Source of the DNA: Methylotenera sp.
Lineage (GTDB): Bacteria > Pseudomonadota > Gammaproteobacteria > Burkholderiales > Methylophilaceae
DNA: 64,000 nucleotides
Reading direction: 5' to 3'
Assembly (NCBI RefSeq): GCF_029945705.1
Contig: NZ_JAQSDC010000049.1
Location: forward strand, 1 to 64,000
Shown here in pieces: positions 9,677 to 21,163 of this stretch. A model generated the notes under the pieces. The model ran no database searches. It was given only the letters and a program-made list of their open reading frames with translations, and was not told the DNA's origin. The position numbers and the translations under genes were made by a program. How positions within the stretch are numbered: position 1 is the first letter of the stretch; every line of letters begins with the position of its first letter.

Positions 9677-10153
9677 TTATTTTTCTTTTTTTTCTATCGT
9701 TTTTAAAATGCACATCATTTCTGCTTCGGCAACCACCACACCATCTACACGTGCCACGCCAGAGTATTTCCATATACCTTTTAGAATACGGTCAATCTTA
9801 ACGTTTAAAATAACCTGGTCGCCCGGGGACACTGGCTTTTTAAAACGTGCACTATCAATACCTGCAAAATAATAAACAGAGTCATCACTTGGTTTTGCAC
9901 CCATTGTTTTAAATGATAATACTGCAGCAGCTTGCGCCATCGCCTCCACGATTAACACGCCAGGCATGACTGGATGGTGAGGAAAGTGACCAGGAAAAAA
10001 AGGTTCGTTGATAGTCACATTCTTTAACGCAGTGATTTCTTTACCTAACTCTAGTGAAACAATACGGTCTATCAGTACAAAAGGATAACGATGAGGGAGA
10101 TGTTCAAGGATTTCATGGATGTCCATGCTGGTAGATTCGATATTAGTGGTCAT
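9677..10153 (-). CDS. fabZ: 3-hydroxyacyl-ACP dehydratase FabZ
   Basis: FabZ dehydrates 3-hydroxyacyl-ACP in fatty acid elongation and shares the 3-hydroxymyristoyl-ACP pool with LpxA and LpxD, which explains its place between them. [13 protein letters not shown] is at the N terminus. The active site [20 protein letters not shown] carries the catalytic His and Glu. I keep the first ATG, preceded by TTGAGG at good distance, giving 158 residues; M10 is an alternative. Confidence 0.95.
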   Translation of the reverse strand: MTTNIESTSMDIHEILEHLPHRYPFVLIDRIVSLELGKEITALKNVTINEPFFPGHFPHHPVMPGVLIVEAMAQAAAVLSFKTMGAKPSDDSVYYFAGIDSARFKKPVSPGDQVILNVKIDRILKGIWKYSGVARVDGVVVAEAEMMCILKTIEKKEK

Positions 10154-10235
10154 TATTGCCTCAACTTACTTCTGATAGATTATGCTTCTTATAGATGATG
10201 ACTATATTTTCAATAGTATTTATTTTCTATAGTTC

Positions 10236-11273
10236 TTAATTGTTAGATTTTAACAGAGCTAGCGCTTTTTCAAGTTGTTTAATTTTATCTGACAGCTCAT
10301 CTAAATGACGAATCTTTGCTGCCGTATTAAGCCATGCTTTATGTGTTTGAAATGGCATCAGCGCTGTATAGGTGTCGGCAGTGGGTAATGAGCGCGTAAT
10401 CATGCTGCCTGGCGAGATAGTGACGTTGTCTGCTATCTCTAAATGCCCCAATATCATGGCCGCACCACCAATCTTACAATGCCTACCAATTTTTGCGCTA
10501 CCTGCAATCCCCGTACACCCAGCAATCACTGTGTGTGCACCAATCACGCAGTTGTGACCTATCTGAATGAGGTTGTCTAGCTTAACCCCTTCCTCAATAA
10601 TCGTGTCATCTAACGCGCCACGGTCAACCGTAGTATTGGCGCCTATATCGACATAATCATGAATGATCACACGCCCAACTTGTGGGATTTTAAGCCATCT
10701 ACCAGCTTCTTCTGCATAGCCAAAGCCATCTGAACCGATGACAGCACCAGAAAAAATATGACAATTTTTTCCAACAAGACAATGGTGTTTAATCGTGACA
10801 TTAGGTTCTAAGCGGGTATTGTCGGCAATTTTTACGTCATTTTCAATCACACAACCACTGCCAATAATAACATTATTCCCTAGCACTACATTGGCTCCAA
10901 CCACAGCTAATGCTGAAACACTACATGACTTAGGAATAGTCGCACTTGTATCGACAACCGCACTTGGCGCTACACCTAAAGTGTACTCCGCTGGTGGATT
11001 TAGAAATGCTGATACCTTAGCAAAATATGCATAAGGATTTTCTACGATAATTCTTGGTAGTGAAGTTAACTCAGCGTCTTTCTCTCTTAAAACAAACGCA
11101 CTGGCTTGGCTGGCAGACAGCGCTTTTAGGTATTTGGCATCATTAATGAAGCAAATGTCGCCAGAACTGGCATTTTGTAGGGAAGAAACTCGTGAAATAA
11201 TGGTCGTATTATCACCAACAATACGACCACCTAATGCATCTACAATATCACTAAGCGCGTAATTTTTACTCAT
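10236..11273 (-). CDS. lpxD: UDP-3-O-(3-hydroxyacyl)glucosamine N-acyltransferase
   Basis: LpxD adds the second (N-linked) hydroxyacyl chain in lipid A synthesis. The protein has the N-terminal LpxD domain that binds uridine (about residues 1-100), hexapeptide repeats making the left-handed helix (about 105-310), the catalytic histidine region IQIGHNCVIGAH, and a C-terminal helix ending in KQLEKALALLKSNN. Its length of 345 residues is normal. It lies between skp and fabZ as in most proteobacteria. Confidence 0.95.
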   Translation of the reverse strand: MSKNYALSDIVDALGGRIVGDNTTIISRVSSLQNASSGDICFINDAKYLKALSASQASAFVLREKDAELTSLPRIIVENPYAYFAKVSAFLNPPAEYTLGVAPSAVVDTSATIPKSCSVSALAVVGANVVLGNNVIIGSGCVIENDVKIADNTRLEPNVTIKHHCLVGKNCHIFSGAVIGSDGFGYAEEAGRWLKIPQVGRVIIHDYVDIGANTTVDRGALDDTIIEEGVKLDNLIQIGHNCVIGAHTVIAGCTGIAGSAKIGRHCKIGGAAMILGHLEIADNVTISPGSMITRSLPTADTYTALMPFQTHKAWLNTAAKIRHLDELSDKIKQLEKALALLKSNN

Positions 11274-11321
11274 AGCTCTTGCCCTAAAAATTACTTTTAG
11301 TGACTAAATGTTAACTTTAAA

Positions 11322-11825
11322 TTATTTTTTACCTAACAGTTTCAATACCTTATCAGTAATGTCGATTTTATCTGCAGCATAAGCAACGCCACTATACATC
11401 ACTAAATCATAGCTCTCAGCTTTAGCTACAGATTGCACTGCTTTGTTGATACGATCTTGTAAGCTACCTAACTCTTCATTTTTACGTAAATTGATGTCTT
11501 CACGTAACTCACGTTGCTTGCGTTGAAATTCTGTTTTGATATTTTGCACATCGCGCTCTTTACTGCGACGATCAGCTTCTGCAATGGTTAACCCATCTTT
11601 ATCAAGTGCAGCTTCTAAATCTTTGATTTGCTTAGCCATGCGGTCTAACTCTTGAGAGCGCGGACTAAACTCCTTCTCCAATTTTTTACCACTTTCAGCC
11701 GTCTGCGGTGCTTCTTGTAGAATTTTGTCTACTTGCACATAACCGACTTTCAACTCTGCAGCATTTACACTCATGGCAAAAGTCATCAAACTTACTATCA
11801 ATAATTTTTTCAAGGTACTACTCAC
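11322..11825 (-). CDS. skp: Periplasmic chaperone Skp/OmpH
   Basis: Skp holds unfolded outer membrane proteins in the periplasm on their way to BamA. The protein has a signal peptide (KKLLIVSLMTFAMSVNAA), then LKVGYVQVDKILQEAPQ and a long charged coiled-coil region, as in the OmpH family. The start codon is GTG with a near-perfect AGGAGGT ribosome binding site 5-6 bases upstream. It sits directly downstream of bamA, the usual order. Confidence 0.9.
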   Translation of the reverse strand: MSSTLKKLLIVSLMTFAMSVNAAELKVGYVQVDKILQEAPQTAESGKKLEKEFSPRSQELDRMAKQIKDLEAALDKDGLTIAEADRRSKERDVQNIKTEFQRKQRELREDINLRKNEELGSLQDRINKAVQSVAKAESYDLVMYSGVAYAADKIDITDKVLKLLGKK

Positions 11826-11930
11826 TTAAAACCTCCTAAAACAACTACTTTAATTTACTCACACTATTATGCCATAAGGCTTGGCAACACTGCATCACGA
11901 TTCATCTTACTTTGGAGAATAATCCAGAAA

Positions 11931-14279
11931 CTAGAATTGAGAACCCAATTGGAATTGTATGCTCTGCGTATTATCAGTAGACTTGCTATTCAATGGTTTA
12001 GCATATACTAGCTTTAACGGTCCAAACGGTGAAAGCCAACTAATACCAAGTCCAGTTGAGTAACGAAGATCACTTAAACTGTATGATGAATCCGAACCCC
12101 ATACATTACCGCCATCTAAAAATGCGCTTAGTCTAAATTGTTTTGAATCTTTTAACCCAGGAACTGGGAAAAACAACTCAGCATTACCTAATAAGCGCTT
12201 AGTACCACCTACAGCAAAATCTAACCCTGATATAGGGTCAATATCTCTAGGACCTAACGAGCCATTATCATAACCTCTCACGGAGTTGACGCCACCCATA
12301 AAGTAGTTTTTGAAGAAAGGGTAGTTTTTATTACCGTATGAATCGGCATAACCTATTTCGCCATTCAACATAAATGTGAAGTCTTTATATACGTTTTTGA
12401 ACCACGCCTGTTTGTAATCGATTTTGTAGTAGTTCAAATCTAGCACAGGCAAAGAAACCTCGCCGCTAAGTTTTTGCAATACGCCATTATTAGTAAACAT
12501 AATGCTATCGCGTGTATCGTGAGACCAACCTCCAGAAACTACGATAGAGTTGCTACTGCAGCCAGTAGCATTGCCACAAAATTTTTGATATTGTATGGGG
12601 CTGTTTGTATTTAAATCTACTGTAGTAAAGTCAGCTGCTAGTCCAAAGTTGATGCCATCGCGCTCATTTAAAGGTATCCCAAACCTTACGCCACCACCAT
12701 AAGATGAGGTGTTATAAGATGCAACATTAAGTGAACTTGTATCAACATCACGACGGTATATATCAAACCCGCGGCTTACACCATCTGGCGTGAAATAAGG
12801 ATCGGTATAAGAAAGTGAATATGTAGTATTTACCTTACCAGTGTTAATTTGAGCGCTTACACGATTACCAGTACCTAAAAAGTTATTCTGATTAACGGTA
12901 ATTCCTAGCACCACTCCTTCACTACTAGATAAACCTGCGCCAAACTGTATACTTCCTGTCGACTTTTCAGTAACACTGATATTTAGATCCACTTGATCAG
13001 TTGTACCTGGTACAGCGGGTGTTTCTATGTTTACGTCAGAGAAAAAATCAGTACGGACTAAACGTTCTTTTGAACGATTAATCTTATCTGAAGCATACCA
13101 AGCAGACTCTAGCTGGCGCACTTCACGACGAAGCACTTCATCACGCGTTCTGGTATTACCAGCGATGTTAATACGTCGAACATATACGCGCTTACCTGGA
13201 TCTACAAAAAAGGTAAATGCGGCAATATGTTGCTCTTTATTAACCTCAGGTACTGGGTTAACATTTGAAAATGCATAACCTTCATTGCTTAATCTATCAC
13301 TAATGGCTTTGCTAGACTCAGTAATTTTTTCACGACTAAATGTATCGCCCTTTTTAACTGTAATTAGTTGCTGTATTTCAGCATCAGGCACAATGGTATC
13401 GCCAGCTAATTTCACTTCTGAAATTGTGTATTTCTCACCTTCAGTCACATTGACTGTAATGTAAATATCTTTTTTATCAGGTGTAATTGAAACTTGTGTT
13501 GAATCGATATTAAACTCAAGATAACCGCGATTTAAGTAAAATGAACGAAGTGCTTCAAGGTCGGCATTGAGCTTTTGTTTTGAATATTGATCGTCTTTAT
13601 TCCACCAACTCATCCAATTAGGCGTGGTGAGTAAAAATTCAGCGCGTAAATCATCCATACTAAAGGCTTGATTACCCACGATATTAATACTGCGGATTTT
13701 TGAAACGGCGCCCTCTTCAATATCAAAACGCACAGCCACGCGATTACGTTCTAATGGCGAAACAACAGCCTTAACCGTTGCACCATATTTACCTTGAGAT
13801 AAATATTGGCGCTTTACTTCTTGCTCAGCTCTGTCTAATTGCGACTTATCAAAAATCTGACCTTCAGCAATACCAATCTGCTTCAAGCCCTCTTTCATTT
13901 TATCTGTTGGGAATGATTTATTACCGCTGAAATCGATTTGTGCAATTGATGATCGTTCTTGCACTGTTACTACTAAAACATCACCTTCGGCCTCTATACG
14001 CACATCTTTAAAAAAACCAGTGTTGTATAGAGATTTAATCGCTTGCGAAGCAAGATCATCATTCATCGTTTCGCCAACTTTAACTGGCAAATAAGTAAAC
14101 ACGGTACCTGCCTCGGTACGTTGTAAACCTTCCACACGGATGTCTTTTACTACAAAGGGTTCAAGTGCCAATGCTGAATTTGCAAACAATCCAGAAACTA
14201 ACATTAGAACAGACTTAAGTTTAAGGTTCTTGAAAATATGGTCTGTGTTATTTGAGTGTTTTAGTTTTTTTAATGCCAT
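11931..14279 (-). CDS. bamA: Outer membrane assembly factor BamA
   Basis: BamA folds and inserts outer membrane beta-barrel proteins. After a signal peptide ending ANSALA it has five POTRA domains, beginning [19 protein letters not shown] (about residues 42-440). The C-terminal 16-strand barrel includes the lid-loop signature [13 protein letters not shown] and ends in phenylalanine (QFQLGSQF), the usual outer membrane signal. The length of 782 residues is typical. It starts 4 bases after the rseP stop, so the two are co-transcribed. Confidence 0.95.
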   Translation of the reverse strand: MALKKLKHSNNTDHIFKNLKLKSVLMLVSGLFANSALALEPFVVKDIRVEGLQRTEAGTVFTYLPVKVGETMNDDLASQAIKSLYNTGFFKDVRIEAEGDVLVVTVQERSSIAQIDFSGNKSFPTDKMKEGLKQIGIAEGQIFDKSQLDRAEQEVKRQYLSQGKYGATVKAVVSPLERNRVAVRFDIEEGAVSKIRSINIVGNQAFSMDDLRAEFLLTTPNWMSWWNKDDQYSKQKLNADLEALRSFYLNRGYLEFNIDSTQVSITPDKKDIYITVNVTEGEKYTISEVKLAGDTIVPDAEIQQLITVKKGDTFSREKITESSKAISDRLSNEGYAFSNVNPVPEVNKEQHIAAFTFFVDPGKRVYVRRINIAGNTRTRDEVLRREVRQLESAWYASDKINRSKERLVRTDFFSDVNIETPAVPGTTDQVDLNISVTEKSTGSIQFGAGLSSSEGVVLGITVNQNNFLGTGNRVSAQINTGKVNTTYSLSYTDPYFTPDGVSRGFDIYRRDVDTSSLNVASYNTSSYGGGVRFGIPLNERDGINFGLAADFTTVDLNTNSPIQYQKFCGNATGCSSNSIVVSGGWSHDTRDSIMFTNNGVLQKLSGEVSLPVLDLNYYKIDYKQAWFKNVYKDFTFMLNGEIGYADSYGNKNYPFFKNYFMGGVNSVRGYDNGSLGPRDIDPISGLDFAVGGTKRLLGNAELFFPVPGLKDSKQFRLSAFLDGGNVWGSDSSYSLSDLRYSTGLGISWLSPFGPLKLVYAKPLNSKSTDNTQSIQFQLGSQF

Positions 14280-14283
14280 GCAA

Positions 14284-15672
14284 TCAGCCTGTTATTAATC
14301 TGTTAATGTCGTTATAAAACGCTAAGATCATCATACAACCCAGCAGAAAAAAACCAACTCTTTGCCCAATATTCAAGGCGAAATCAGAAGTCGGTTTTCC
14401 CGTAAAAATTTCAACTATATAATACATCAAATGCCCGCCATCTAACACTGGTATAGGCAATAGATTCAACACTCCGATGCTTATGCTAATCAGCGCCAAA
14501 AATCCCACAAAGACATTCAAGCCCATTTGCGCACTTTGTCCAGCATAACTGGCAATCGTCAATGGCCCACTTACGCCTTTTAGTGAGACCTGCCCAGTAA
14601 ACATTTTCCCCAACATTTTTAGTGTAAACACTGAAATATCCCAAGTTTTCTCGGTGGCTTTAATGAGTGCAGCAGATGCACTGTAATGTGTAGTGATAAA
14701 AAGCTTATCTTGAGTAGCTTCATCCATTTTAAATGCAACACCAATGCGGCCAAATTTTTTACCATTTTCAGTAAATTGCTCAGGTTTAATAGCGATGTTT
14801 AACACACTAGAATTTCTTTGAATCTCAATTTCTAATTTTTTATTAGGACTCTGTCTGACTTCTTGTACAAAGTCTTCCCACACGCTAATTTTAGTTTTAT
14901 TGACACGTAACACCAAGTCGTTCACCTTTAAGCTGGCCAAATCGGCGATACCATTCTTAGTGACTATACCAATCTTCGCAGGAATATCAGGCTGGTCAAT
15001 AGTTAAGCCCGATTCCGTTAAAATGTCTTTAGCTGCAGCCTCTTGATCAATACCTGATAAATCAAGTTGATGGAGATGAACTTCATGACTGCTATTTACA
15101 GTTTCAACTTCTACATTGCTATTTTTTAGTGACTCATTTAAAAGCAGCCAGCTAACGTCTTGCCAAGATGCTACTTCCTTACCATTAATTTTTTGTATAG
15201 TTTCACCATAGGTAAAATTTGCAACCGCTGCAGGGCTTTGCGCAATCACGTTGCCTAAAACAGGCTTCATACCAACGATGCCCATCATAAACAATATCCA
15301 ATACAAACCAATGGCGAGCAATAAATTAGCCATTGGCCCTGCAATCACAATGGCGATACGCTTAGCTACTGATTGCCGATTGAATGCTCGCATCAACTCT
15401 GCTTCGGAGTATGTCACGGCTGGCGACTCTAATGTTGACTCAGCAGCCATCTCTCGCTCATCGAGCATTTTTACGTAACCGCCTAATGGAATAGCGGCAA
15501 TTACAAACTCAGTTTTATCTACTCCAAATGGCTTAATCCATAATGGTTTACCAAAACCGATAGAGAATTTTAATATTTTTACACCGCACCATTTCGCTAC
15601 TTGATAATGCCCGTATTCATGCACGGTCACCAATACACTCATGGTTAACAAAAAAGCGAGTGCCATTATCAT
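14284..15672 (-). CDS. rseP: RIP metalloprotease RseP
   Basis: RseP is the inner membrane site-2 protease that cuts anti-sigma factors such as RseA and remnant signal peptides. The zinc motif HEYGH is in the first membrane segment (residues 18-22). PDZ domains occupy the middle, and the last conserved motif [13 protein letters not shown] is near residue 400. Its length of 462 residues is normal. Its ATG overlaps the dxr stop (ATGA). Confidence 0.95.
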   Translation of the reverse strand: MIMALAFLLTMSVLVTVHEYGHYQVAKWCGVKILKFSIGFGKPLWIKPFGVDKTEFVIAAIPLGGYVKMLDEREMAAESTLESPAVTYSEAELMRAFNRQSVAKRIAIVIAGPMANLLLAIGLYWILFMMGIVGMKPVLGNVIAQSPAAVANFTYGETIQKINGKEVASWQDVSWLLLNESLKNSNVEVETVNSSHEVHLHQLDLSGIDQEAAAKDILTESGLTIDQPDIPAKIGIVTKNGIADLASLKVNDLVLRVNKTKISVWEDFVQEVRQSPNKKLEIEIQRNSSVLNIAIKPEQFTENGKKFGRIGVAFKMDEATQDKLFITTHYSASAALIKATEKTWDISVFTLKMLGKMFTGQVSLKGVSGPLTIASYAGQSAQMGLNVFVGFLALISISIGVLNLLPIPVLDGGHLMYYIVEIFTGKPTSDFALNIGQRVGFFLLGCMMILAFYNDINRLITG

Positions 15673-16859
15673 AATGCGCTAATTTGCTTTCTAGCGGCCA
15701 ATCTCGCACGCGTATCAATAGCCACAAGCTGCTCAATCGATTCTACTTGCTCAACACTAGAGGCTGCCAAAACGGCTTCAATGGTATTGGGAATATCCAT
15801 AAAGCCAATTTCCTCAGCTAAAAATGCCTCAACAGCAACTTCATTGGCAGCATTTAAAATAGCTGGTGCTGTTCCTCCCATATTCAAAGCATCATAGGCA
15901 ATGCGTAGACATGGGAATCGAATCAAATCTGGCGCACAGAAGTCTAATCTAGCAGTTCTTAGCAAATCTAAGCTACTCACGCCGCTAGCAAGCCGCTCTG
16001 GATAGCCCAAACCATAAGCAATGGGGGTACGCATATCAGGGTTACCAAGTTGCGCCAAAACACTGCCATCAACATACTCTACCATTGAATGAATCACGCT
16101 TTGTGGATGCACCACCACGTCAATTTGGTTTGGCAAAGCATTGAACAACCAATGTGCTTCTATAACCTCCAAACCTTTGTTCATCATGGTGGCGGAGTCT
16201 ACAGTGATTTTTGGGCCCATCACCCAGTTTGGATGATTTAAAGCTTGCGCACGTGTAACGGTTTTAAGTTCTTGCAAACTAGCATTGCGGAAAGGTCCGC
16301 CTGATGCAGTTAGCAAGACACGCTTTACGCCTAAACTGCTTAATGTTGCATTTGATAGATTTTTTGTACGCTCTTGTGGCATTACTTGGAATATAGCGTT
16401 ATGTTCGCTATCAATAGGTAATAAGCTAGCGCCGCCATCAATCACCGCCTGCATAAACAGATTGCCAGCCATGACTAAGGTTTCTTTATTGGCAAGCAAA
16501 ATACGTTTACCTGCTTTTGCCGCAGCCATAGCTGGATGTAAGCCTGCTGCGCCAACAATGGCCGCCATCACAATAGCTACTTGCTCATGAGCTGAGATGT
16601 CATTCAGCGCAGCTTCGCCATGCTTCACGATAGTTTTTGAGCCAATGTTCTTTAGCTCAACGCTTAGCTCTGTTGCAGCAGCTTCTTGCAACATTACCGC
16701 ATATTCTGGAACATAGGTGTTACATAGTGCCAGCATAGATTTAACGTTGCTATTAGCGGCTAAGGCAAATACATTAAAGCGTTCTGGATGTTGCGAAATA
16801 ACATCTAAGGTTTGCAAACCAATGGTGCCTGTCGCCCCCAATATTGTTACATTTTGCAT
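15669..16859 (-). CDS. dxr: 1-deoxy-D-xylulose 5-phosphate reductoisomerase
   Basis: Dxr converts DXP to 2-C-methyl-D-erythritol 4-phosphate with NADPH in the non-mevalonate isoprenoid pathway. Motifs seen are the NADPH-binding ILGATGTIG at the N terminus, LLANKETLVMAG, DSEHNAIFQ, TASGGPFR and DSATMMNKGLEVIEA. I choose the ATG at 16859 because family members begin a few residues before the nucleotide-binding motif. The ATG at 16886 would add nine residues and overlap cdsA by 11 bases. Neither has a strong ribosome binding site. Confidence 0.92.
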   Translation of the reverse strand: MQNVTILGATGTIGLQTLDVISQHPERFNVFALAANSNVKSMLALCNTYVPEYAVMLQEAAATELSVELKNIGSKTIVKHGEAALNDISAHEQVAIVMAAIVGAAGLHPAMAAAKAGKRILLANKETLVMAGNLFMQAVIDGGASLLPIDSEHNAIFQVMPQERTKNLSNATLSSLGVKRVLLTASGGPFRNASLQELKTVTRAQALNHPNWVMGPKITVDSATMMNKGLEVIEAHWLFNALPNQIDVVVHPQSVIHSMVEYVDGSVLAQLGNPDMRTPIAYGLGYPERLASGVSSLDLLRTARLDFCAPDLIRFPCLRIAYDALNMGGTAPAILNAANEVAVEAFLAEEIGFMDIPNTIEAVLAASSVEQVESIEQLVAIDTRARLAARKQISAL

Positions 16860-16875
16860 TTGGTGACTTACAGAT

Positions 16876-17703
16876 TTAGCGTGCATGTAGTTGTAGGCTT
16901 GAGAATAAAGGATAGTAGATGTAAAACAGCACGAACGGTAAGGTGGGTATTAGCCCATCAATTCTATCTAAAACACCGCCATGTCCTGGCAATAAATGAC
17001 TACTATCTTTCACACCAGCTTGGCGCTTTAATAGTGATTCAAACAGATCACCCATAACACTTAGTATCACTGTTAGCCATAAACCTACAATAATCCAACG
17101 ACTATAGTGCATATAATAAGATAGCACTAAACCATAAATTGTTACGGCTAGGATTGCACCTGCAACGCCTTCCCAAGTTTTCCCAGGACTAATTTCAGGG
17201 GCTAGTTTATGACGTCCGAAACGTTTACCAGCAAAGTAGGCCGCAATATCTGCCAACCAAACAATTGCCAGCACCCCAAGCAACAGCCAAGGGCTTATGC
17301 TCTGCAATCCATTCAAAGCGAGCCAAGTTGACATTAAAAGCACTAAACCCAAAAAAGCCATCAGTATTTTTTGGTTTATTTTTTTTCGTGTAATCAACCA
17401 AAGCGGGGAAAATGCAATCCAAAATAAAGCAGACAAACTTAACAAGCTAAATACAATGCCATCGTGATATAAAGCTAACGGTGTATCAATAGTGAAAATC
17501 CACAACAAACCCATTGCAAGGGCTGAAGCCACATAAATAGGTACATAATGCTTATTGAGCTTAATGAGTTTAGCCCACTCCCAAACACCGACAAGCGTCG
17601 CAGCTAGCGTAAAACAAGTCCAAACCATTTTAGAAGCTAAAAATAACACCATTAAAAAACCAATAGTTAAAAATACAGCTGTGATGACTCTAGTTTTTAG
17701 CAT
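16876..17703 (-). CDS. cdsA: Phosphatidate cytidylyltransferase
   Basis: CdsA makes CDP-diacylglycerol from phosphatidic acid and CTP, the precursor of all bacterial phospholipids. The protein is largely membrane-spanning (about eight hydrophobic segments). It carries the CDS family signature LLKRQAGVKDSSHLLPGHGG followed by VLDRIDGL near the C terminus, with the ISPGKTWEG motif upstream. Length is 275 residues. It lies between uppS and dxr in the conserved order. Confidence 0.95.
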   Translation of the reverse strand: MLKTRVITAVFLTIGFLMVLFLASKMVWTCFTLAATLVGVWEWAKLIKLNKHYVPIYVASALAMGLLWIFTIDTPLALYHDGIVFSLLSLSALFWIAFSPLWLITRKKINQKILMAFLGLVLLMSTWLALNGLQSISPWLLLGVLAIVWLADIAAYFAGKRFGRHKLAPEISPGKTWEGVAGAILAVTIYGLVLSYYMHYSRWIIVGLWLTVILSVMGDLFESLLKRQAGVKDSSHLLPGHGGVLDRIDGLIPTLPFVLFYIYYPLFSSLQLHAR

Positions 17704-17764
17704 AAGTATGGGGTTTGATTATTGAAATTGGCACTTTAACGTTTTTGTAATTAAGCTAGTGCAA

Positions 17765-18523
17765 TTAAACTTTAGGTTCAACCAACTGCTCGCTAGTACG
17801 GCCAAATCGACGCTCACGATTTTGGTAAGATTGAATAGCCAAGTTAAAGGCCGCTTCATTGAAGTCTGGCCAAAGCGTATTCGTGAAATACAATTCGGTA
17901 TAAGCCAGCTGCCATAAAAGAAAATTACTAATCCGAGTTTCCCCGCCAGTACGTATAAACAAATCTGGCTCTGGTGCGTAACTCATGGAAAGATAAGGGG
18001 TAAGATGATCTTCTCTATAAAAACCTGTGAGTTGTGGGGTCGCTAATTGCATTTTATTCACGGCCTGCAAAACATCCCAACGACCACCATAATTGGCAGC
18101 AATCGTTAAAACCAGACCGGTATTACTTGCGGTTAACTGCTCGGATGCCTCGATTTGAGCCACTAACTCTGCATCAAAACGACTGCGATCACCAATCATA
18201 ATAAGCTTGATATTATTTTGATGTAATTTAGCAACCTCGCGCTTAAGTGCGTGCATGAATAGCCCCATCAGATATGAGACTTCTTCCGTTGGCCTGCGCC
18301 AATTCTCACTACTAAAAGCGAATAGTGTTAAATATTCAACCTTTAAAGTGACGCAGTATTTAACAAGATCACGTACTGTCTCCACACCGCGTTTATGACC
18401 TGCAACTCTAGGTAAAAAACGCTTACGGGCCCAACGACCATTACCATCCATAATAACGGCGATGTGCTTAGGAATTTCAGCCGCAGTCGGAATGGTTTGT
18501 GTCGCGCTAGTAAAAAAACCCAC
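17765..18523 (-). CDS. uppS: Undecaprenyl diphosphate synthase
   Basis: UppS condenses isopentenyl diphosphate units in cis to make the C55 lipid carrier for peptidoglycan and LPS. Motifs are [16 protein letters not shown] with the catalytic Asp, [11 protein letters not shown], and the C-terminal [19 protein letters not shown]. The start is a GTG with GGAG 5 bases upstream. The length of 252 residues is typical. Confidence 0.95.
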   Translation of the reverse strand: MGFFTSATQTIPTAAEIPKHIAVIMDGNGRWARKRFLPRVAGHKRGVETVRDLVKYCVTLKVEYLTLFAFSSENWRRPTEEVSYLMGLFMHALKREVAKLHQNNIKLIMIGDRSRFDAELVAQIEASEQLTASNTGLVLTIAANYGGRWDVLQAVNKMQLATPQLTGFYREDHLTPYLSMSYAPEPDLFIRTGGETRISNFLLWQLAYTELYFTNTLWPDFNEAAFNLAIQSYQNRERRFGRTSEQLVEPKV

Positions 18524-18595
18524 GTAGGCTCCAGTCCATTTGAGCTAGTTTTTTAAATTGAGGAATAATTTGCAAGTGTATGTTCGCTATTTTTC

Positions 18596-19153
18596 TTACA
18601 CAGCCATCAATTCAACTTCTTTTACTTGCAGCATTTTATCAATCTCTATCACGGCTTTGTCTGTCGCTTTTTGAACATCATCTTGTGCACGACGCTCTTC
18701 ATCCTCAGAAATTTCTTTGTCTTTTAGTAATTTTTTCAAAGTGTCATTGGCATCACGACGAGCATTACGGACAGAAACTTTAGCGCCTTCAGCTTCCGAG
18801 CGTACAATTTTGGTCATATCGCGACGGCGCTCTTCAGTAAGCATAGGCATCGGCACGCGAATTAAATCGCCGTTAGTTGCAGGGTTTAAACCTAAATCAC
18901 AGTCACGAATGGCCTTTTCAACCTTACCTATCATGCTTTTTTCAAAAGGCTGCACGTGAATGGTACGAGAGTCGCCCAAATTAACGTTGGCCACTTGATT
19001 GACTGCAACCATAGAGCCGTAGTACTCGACCATTACATGATCTAGCAAGCCTGTATGAGCCCGGCCTGTACGCACTTTGGCTAAATCTGTCTTCAATGCC
19101 TCTAAAGACCTTTGCATTTTCTGATCTACAGTTTTTTTAATATCGTCTAACAT
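18596..19153 (-). CDS. frr: Ribosome recycling factor
   Basis: RRF splits post-termination ribosomes together with EF-G. The protein is the expected 185 residues, starting [14 protein letters not shown], with the [17 protein letters not shown] and [14 protein letters not shown] motifs. The frame is open to a TTG at 19165, but GGAGAAAG just before the ATG at 19153 is a clear ribosome binding site, so the ATG is the start. Confidence 0.95.
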   Translation of the reverse strand: MLDDIKKTVDQKMQRSLEALKTDLAKVRTGRAHTGLLDHVMVEYYGSMVAVNQVANVNLGDSRTIHVQPFEKSMIGKVEKAIRDCDLGLNPATNGDLIRVPMPMLTEERRRDMTKIVRSEAEGAKVSVRNARRDANDTLKKLLKDKEISEDEERRAQDDVQKATDKAVIEIDKMLQVKEVELMAV

Positions 19154-19244
19154 TTCTTTCTCCAACTTAATACTTATAATTTTTATGCATTTACTACGAT
19201 GCTAAAGATTCCATCTTTAAAGCTAAATATTGCTGGTGTAACGC

Positions 19245-19961
19245 TTATGGCGTCACCATCGTACCTTCATCTTCACCCATCACCACCCTTTTAAGCGCGC
19301 CTTGCTTAAAAATACTAAATACTGATATTGGTAATTTTTGATCACGGCACAAAGTAAGCGCTGTCGCATCCATTACTTTAAGATTTTTATTAATGGCTTC
19401 ATCAAAGGTAATGGTTTTATAACGCATCGCCTCAGGATTGGTTTTTGGATCATCGGTATAAACACCATCAACTTTCGTTGCTTTAATGACGATTTCTGCA
19501 TTCATTTCCATGCCACGCAAAGCAGCTGCAGTATCTGTAGTGAAGAATGGATTGCCTGTACCCGCACCAAATATGACCACACGCCCTTCTTCCAAGTAGC
19601 GGATGGCTTTGCCGCGAATGTAAGGCTCGGCTACTTGTGCAATGTTTAGCGCGCTTTGTACGCGTGCGTTCAAACCGATATTCTTCATAGCATCTTGCAG
19701 CGCCATGGCGTTCATCACTGTGGCAAGCATGCCCATATAGTCAGCTGTCGCTCTATCCATACCTTCAGCAGCGGGCGCAACTCCACGAAATATATTCCCA
19801 CCGCCAATCACAACCGCGACCTGAACACCTAAATCAACAACTTCTTTCACTTCTGTGACAATTCGAGTAATGGTGGCGCGATTAATACCGTATGCATCAT
19901 CCCCCATTAAAGCTTCGCCAGATAGTTTAAGTAAGATGCGTTTGTAGGCTGGTGTAGCCAT
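19245..19961 (-). CDS. pyrH: Uridylate kinase
   Basis: PyrH phosphorylates UMP to UDP. The protein shows the amino-acid-kinase fold motifs [14 protein letters not shown] at the N terminus and [13 protein letters not shown]. The C-terminal region has [14 protein letters not shown] and [11 protein letters not shown]. Its length of 238 residues is typical, and it lies between tsf and frr as usual. The ribosome binding site GAGG lies 7 bases before the ATG. Confidence 0.95.
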   Translation of the reverse strand: MATPAYKRILLKLSGEALMGDDAYGINRATITRIVTEVKEVVDLGVQVAVVIGGGNIFRGVAPAAEGMDRATADYMGMLATVMNAMALQDAMKNIGLNARVQSALNIAQVAEPYIRGKAIRYLEEGRVVIFGAGTGNPFFTTDTAAALRGMEMNAEIVIKATKVDGVYTDDPKTNPEAMRYKTITFDEAINKNLKVMDATALTLCRDQKLPISVFSIFKQGALKRVVMGEDEGTMVTP

Positions 19962-20048
19962 AATATTCCTCTTTTTTAAGTTTGCTTATTTAAGCATAAA
20001 ACCACTATTCATGGGCAAAATAAGCGCAATTATTCTTAATTTTTCGCT

Positions 20049-20081
20049 AAAAAAAATGGACTAAACGATTCGCTTAGCCCA
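20049..20081 (-). terminator. Rho-independent terminator after tsf
   Basis: On the minus strand, a TGGGCTAAGCGA / TCGTTTAGTCCA hairpin with a few G-T pairs is followed by eight T residues. It lies about 60 bases after the tsf stop and 90 bases before the pyrH start, so it should separate rpsB-tsf from pyrH, at least partly. Confidence 0.8.
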
Positions 20082-20139
20082 CTATTTTTGAATCTAGCAA
20101 TCAATCAAGTCGCGTTATGCAACCTGATTGACGCGTAGA

Positions 20140-21015
20140 TTACACTTTTGCAGCTGCTGCAACTTCTGCAGCATAATCCACAACAACCTTCTCAATACCT
20201 TCACCTACAGTGAACATTGTGAATGAAGCAACTGAAGCGCCTTTAGATTTAAGCAACTGCTCAATCGTCATTTTGTCGTCTTTAACAAAAACTTGGCTTA
20301 ACAAAGTCACTTCTTTTAGGAATTTTTGCACTGTACCATCAGCAATTTTCTCTAGCATAGCTTCTGGCTTGCCAGCTTCTTTTGCTTTTTCAATCGCTAC
20401 ACGGCGCTCAGCTTCAATTAAGCTAGCATCAATACCTGAAGCGTCTAGTGATTTTGGTTTAGCTGCAGCAATATGCATAGCAATATCTTTAGCTAAGTTA
20501 TCATCACCGCCAACCAAATCAACTAACACGCCAATTTTGCTGCCGTGTACATAACTAGCTAACTTACCTTGTACAGCTGGGCGCGTAAAGCGACGTGGCG
20601 TAATGTTTTCGCCAATTTTACCAACCAATTGAGCACGTGTTTCTTCAACCGTTGCGCCACTCATTGGTAGAGCTGCTACAGCCTCGATATCAGCCGCAGT
20701 ACTGTTAGCAACAATGCTAGCCAATTCATTCACAAACTTCAAAAAGTCTTCATTTTTAGCGCAGAAATCTGTTTCTGAGTTAACTTCAACCATCGCACCT
20801 GTTTTACCATCAGCGCTGATTGAGATACCTACTGTACCTTCAGCAGCTACGCGGCCAGCCGCTTTACTAGCTTTGTTACCAAAACGTACACGTAGAATTT
20901 CTTCTGCGCGTGTCATTTCGCCTTCAGCTTCAGATAACGCTTTCTTACAATCCATCATAGGCGCATCAGTGCGCTCACGTAATTCTTTTACCATACTTGC
21001 GGTAATTTCAGCCAT
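20140..21015 (-). CDS. tsf: Elongation factor Ts
   Basis: EF-Ts is the guanine nucleotide exchange factor for EF-Tu. The N-terminal UBA-like domain has [17 protein letters not shown], and the core begins with [14 protein letters not shown]. The length of 291 residues is normal. It follows rpsB with a hairpin in between, and its ATG has a GGAG ribosome binding site. Confidence 0.95.
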   Translation of the reverse strand: MAEITASMVKELRERTDAPMMDCKKALSEAEGEMTRAEEILRVRFGNKASKAAGRVAAEGTVGISISADGKTGAMVEVNSETDFCAKNEDFLKFVNELASIVANSTAADIEAVAALPMSGATVEETRAQLVGKIGENITPRRFTRPAVQGKLASYVHGSKIGVLVDLVGGDDNLAKDIAMHIAAAKPKSLDASGIDASLIEAERRVAIEKAKEAGKPEAMLEKIADGTVQKFLKEVTLLSQVFVKDDKMTIEQLLKSKGASVASFTMFTVGEGIEKVVVDYAAEVAAAAKV

Positions 21016-21124
21016 TTTGAGCTCCTAAATTTGATAAGTCACCTTCAATTGATGACTTAATATATTGATTTAATGTTTAATTTTATATTTAGAACAAAAA
21101 TCTAATCAAACAAGTTCTAAAATT

Positions 21125-21150
21125 AAAAAAGGGGCTCTTAAGCCCCTTTT
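21125..21150 (-). terminator. Terminator or attenuator between rpsB and tsf
   Basis: A 10-bp perfect stem (AAAAGGGGCT with AGCCCCTTTT) and a 4-base loop are followed on the minus strand by a T run. It sits 14 bases after the rpsB stop and about 110 bases before tsf. It probably lets S2 be made in excess of, or independently from, EF-Ts. Confidence 0.8.
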
Positions 21151-21163
21151 AAGGTGTAGCTAG

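Noticed and set aside
20210-20554. Antisense reading frame inside tsf
   Set aside because: It lies wholly opposite a conserved gene, has no ribosome binding site and its product looks like a codon-bias artefact. The same applies to other long antisense frames within bamA, dxr and soxA.
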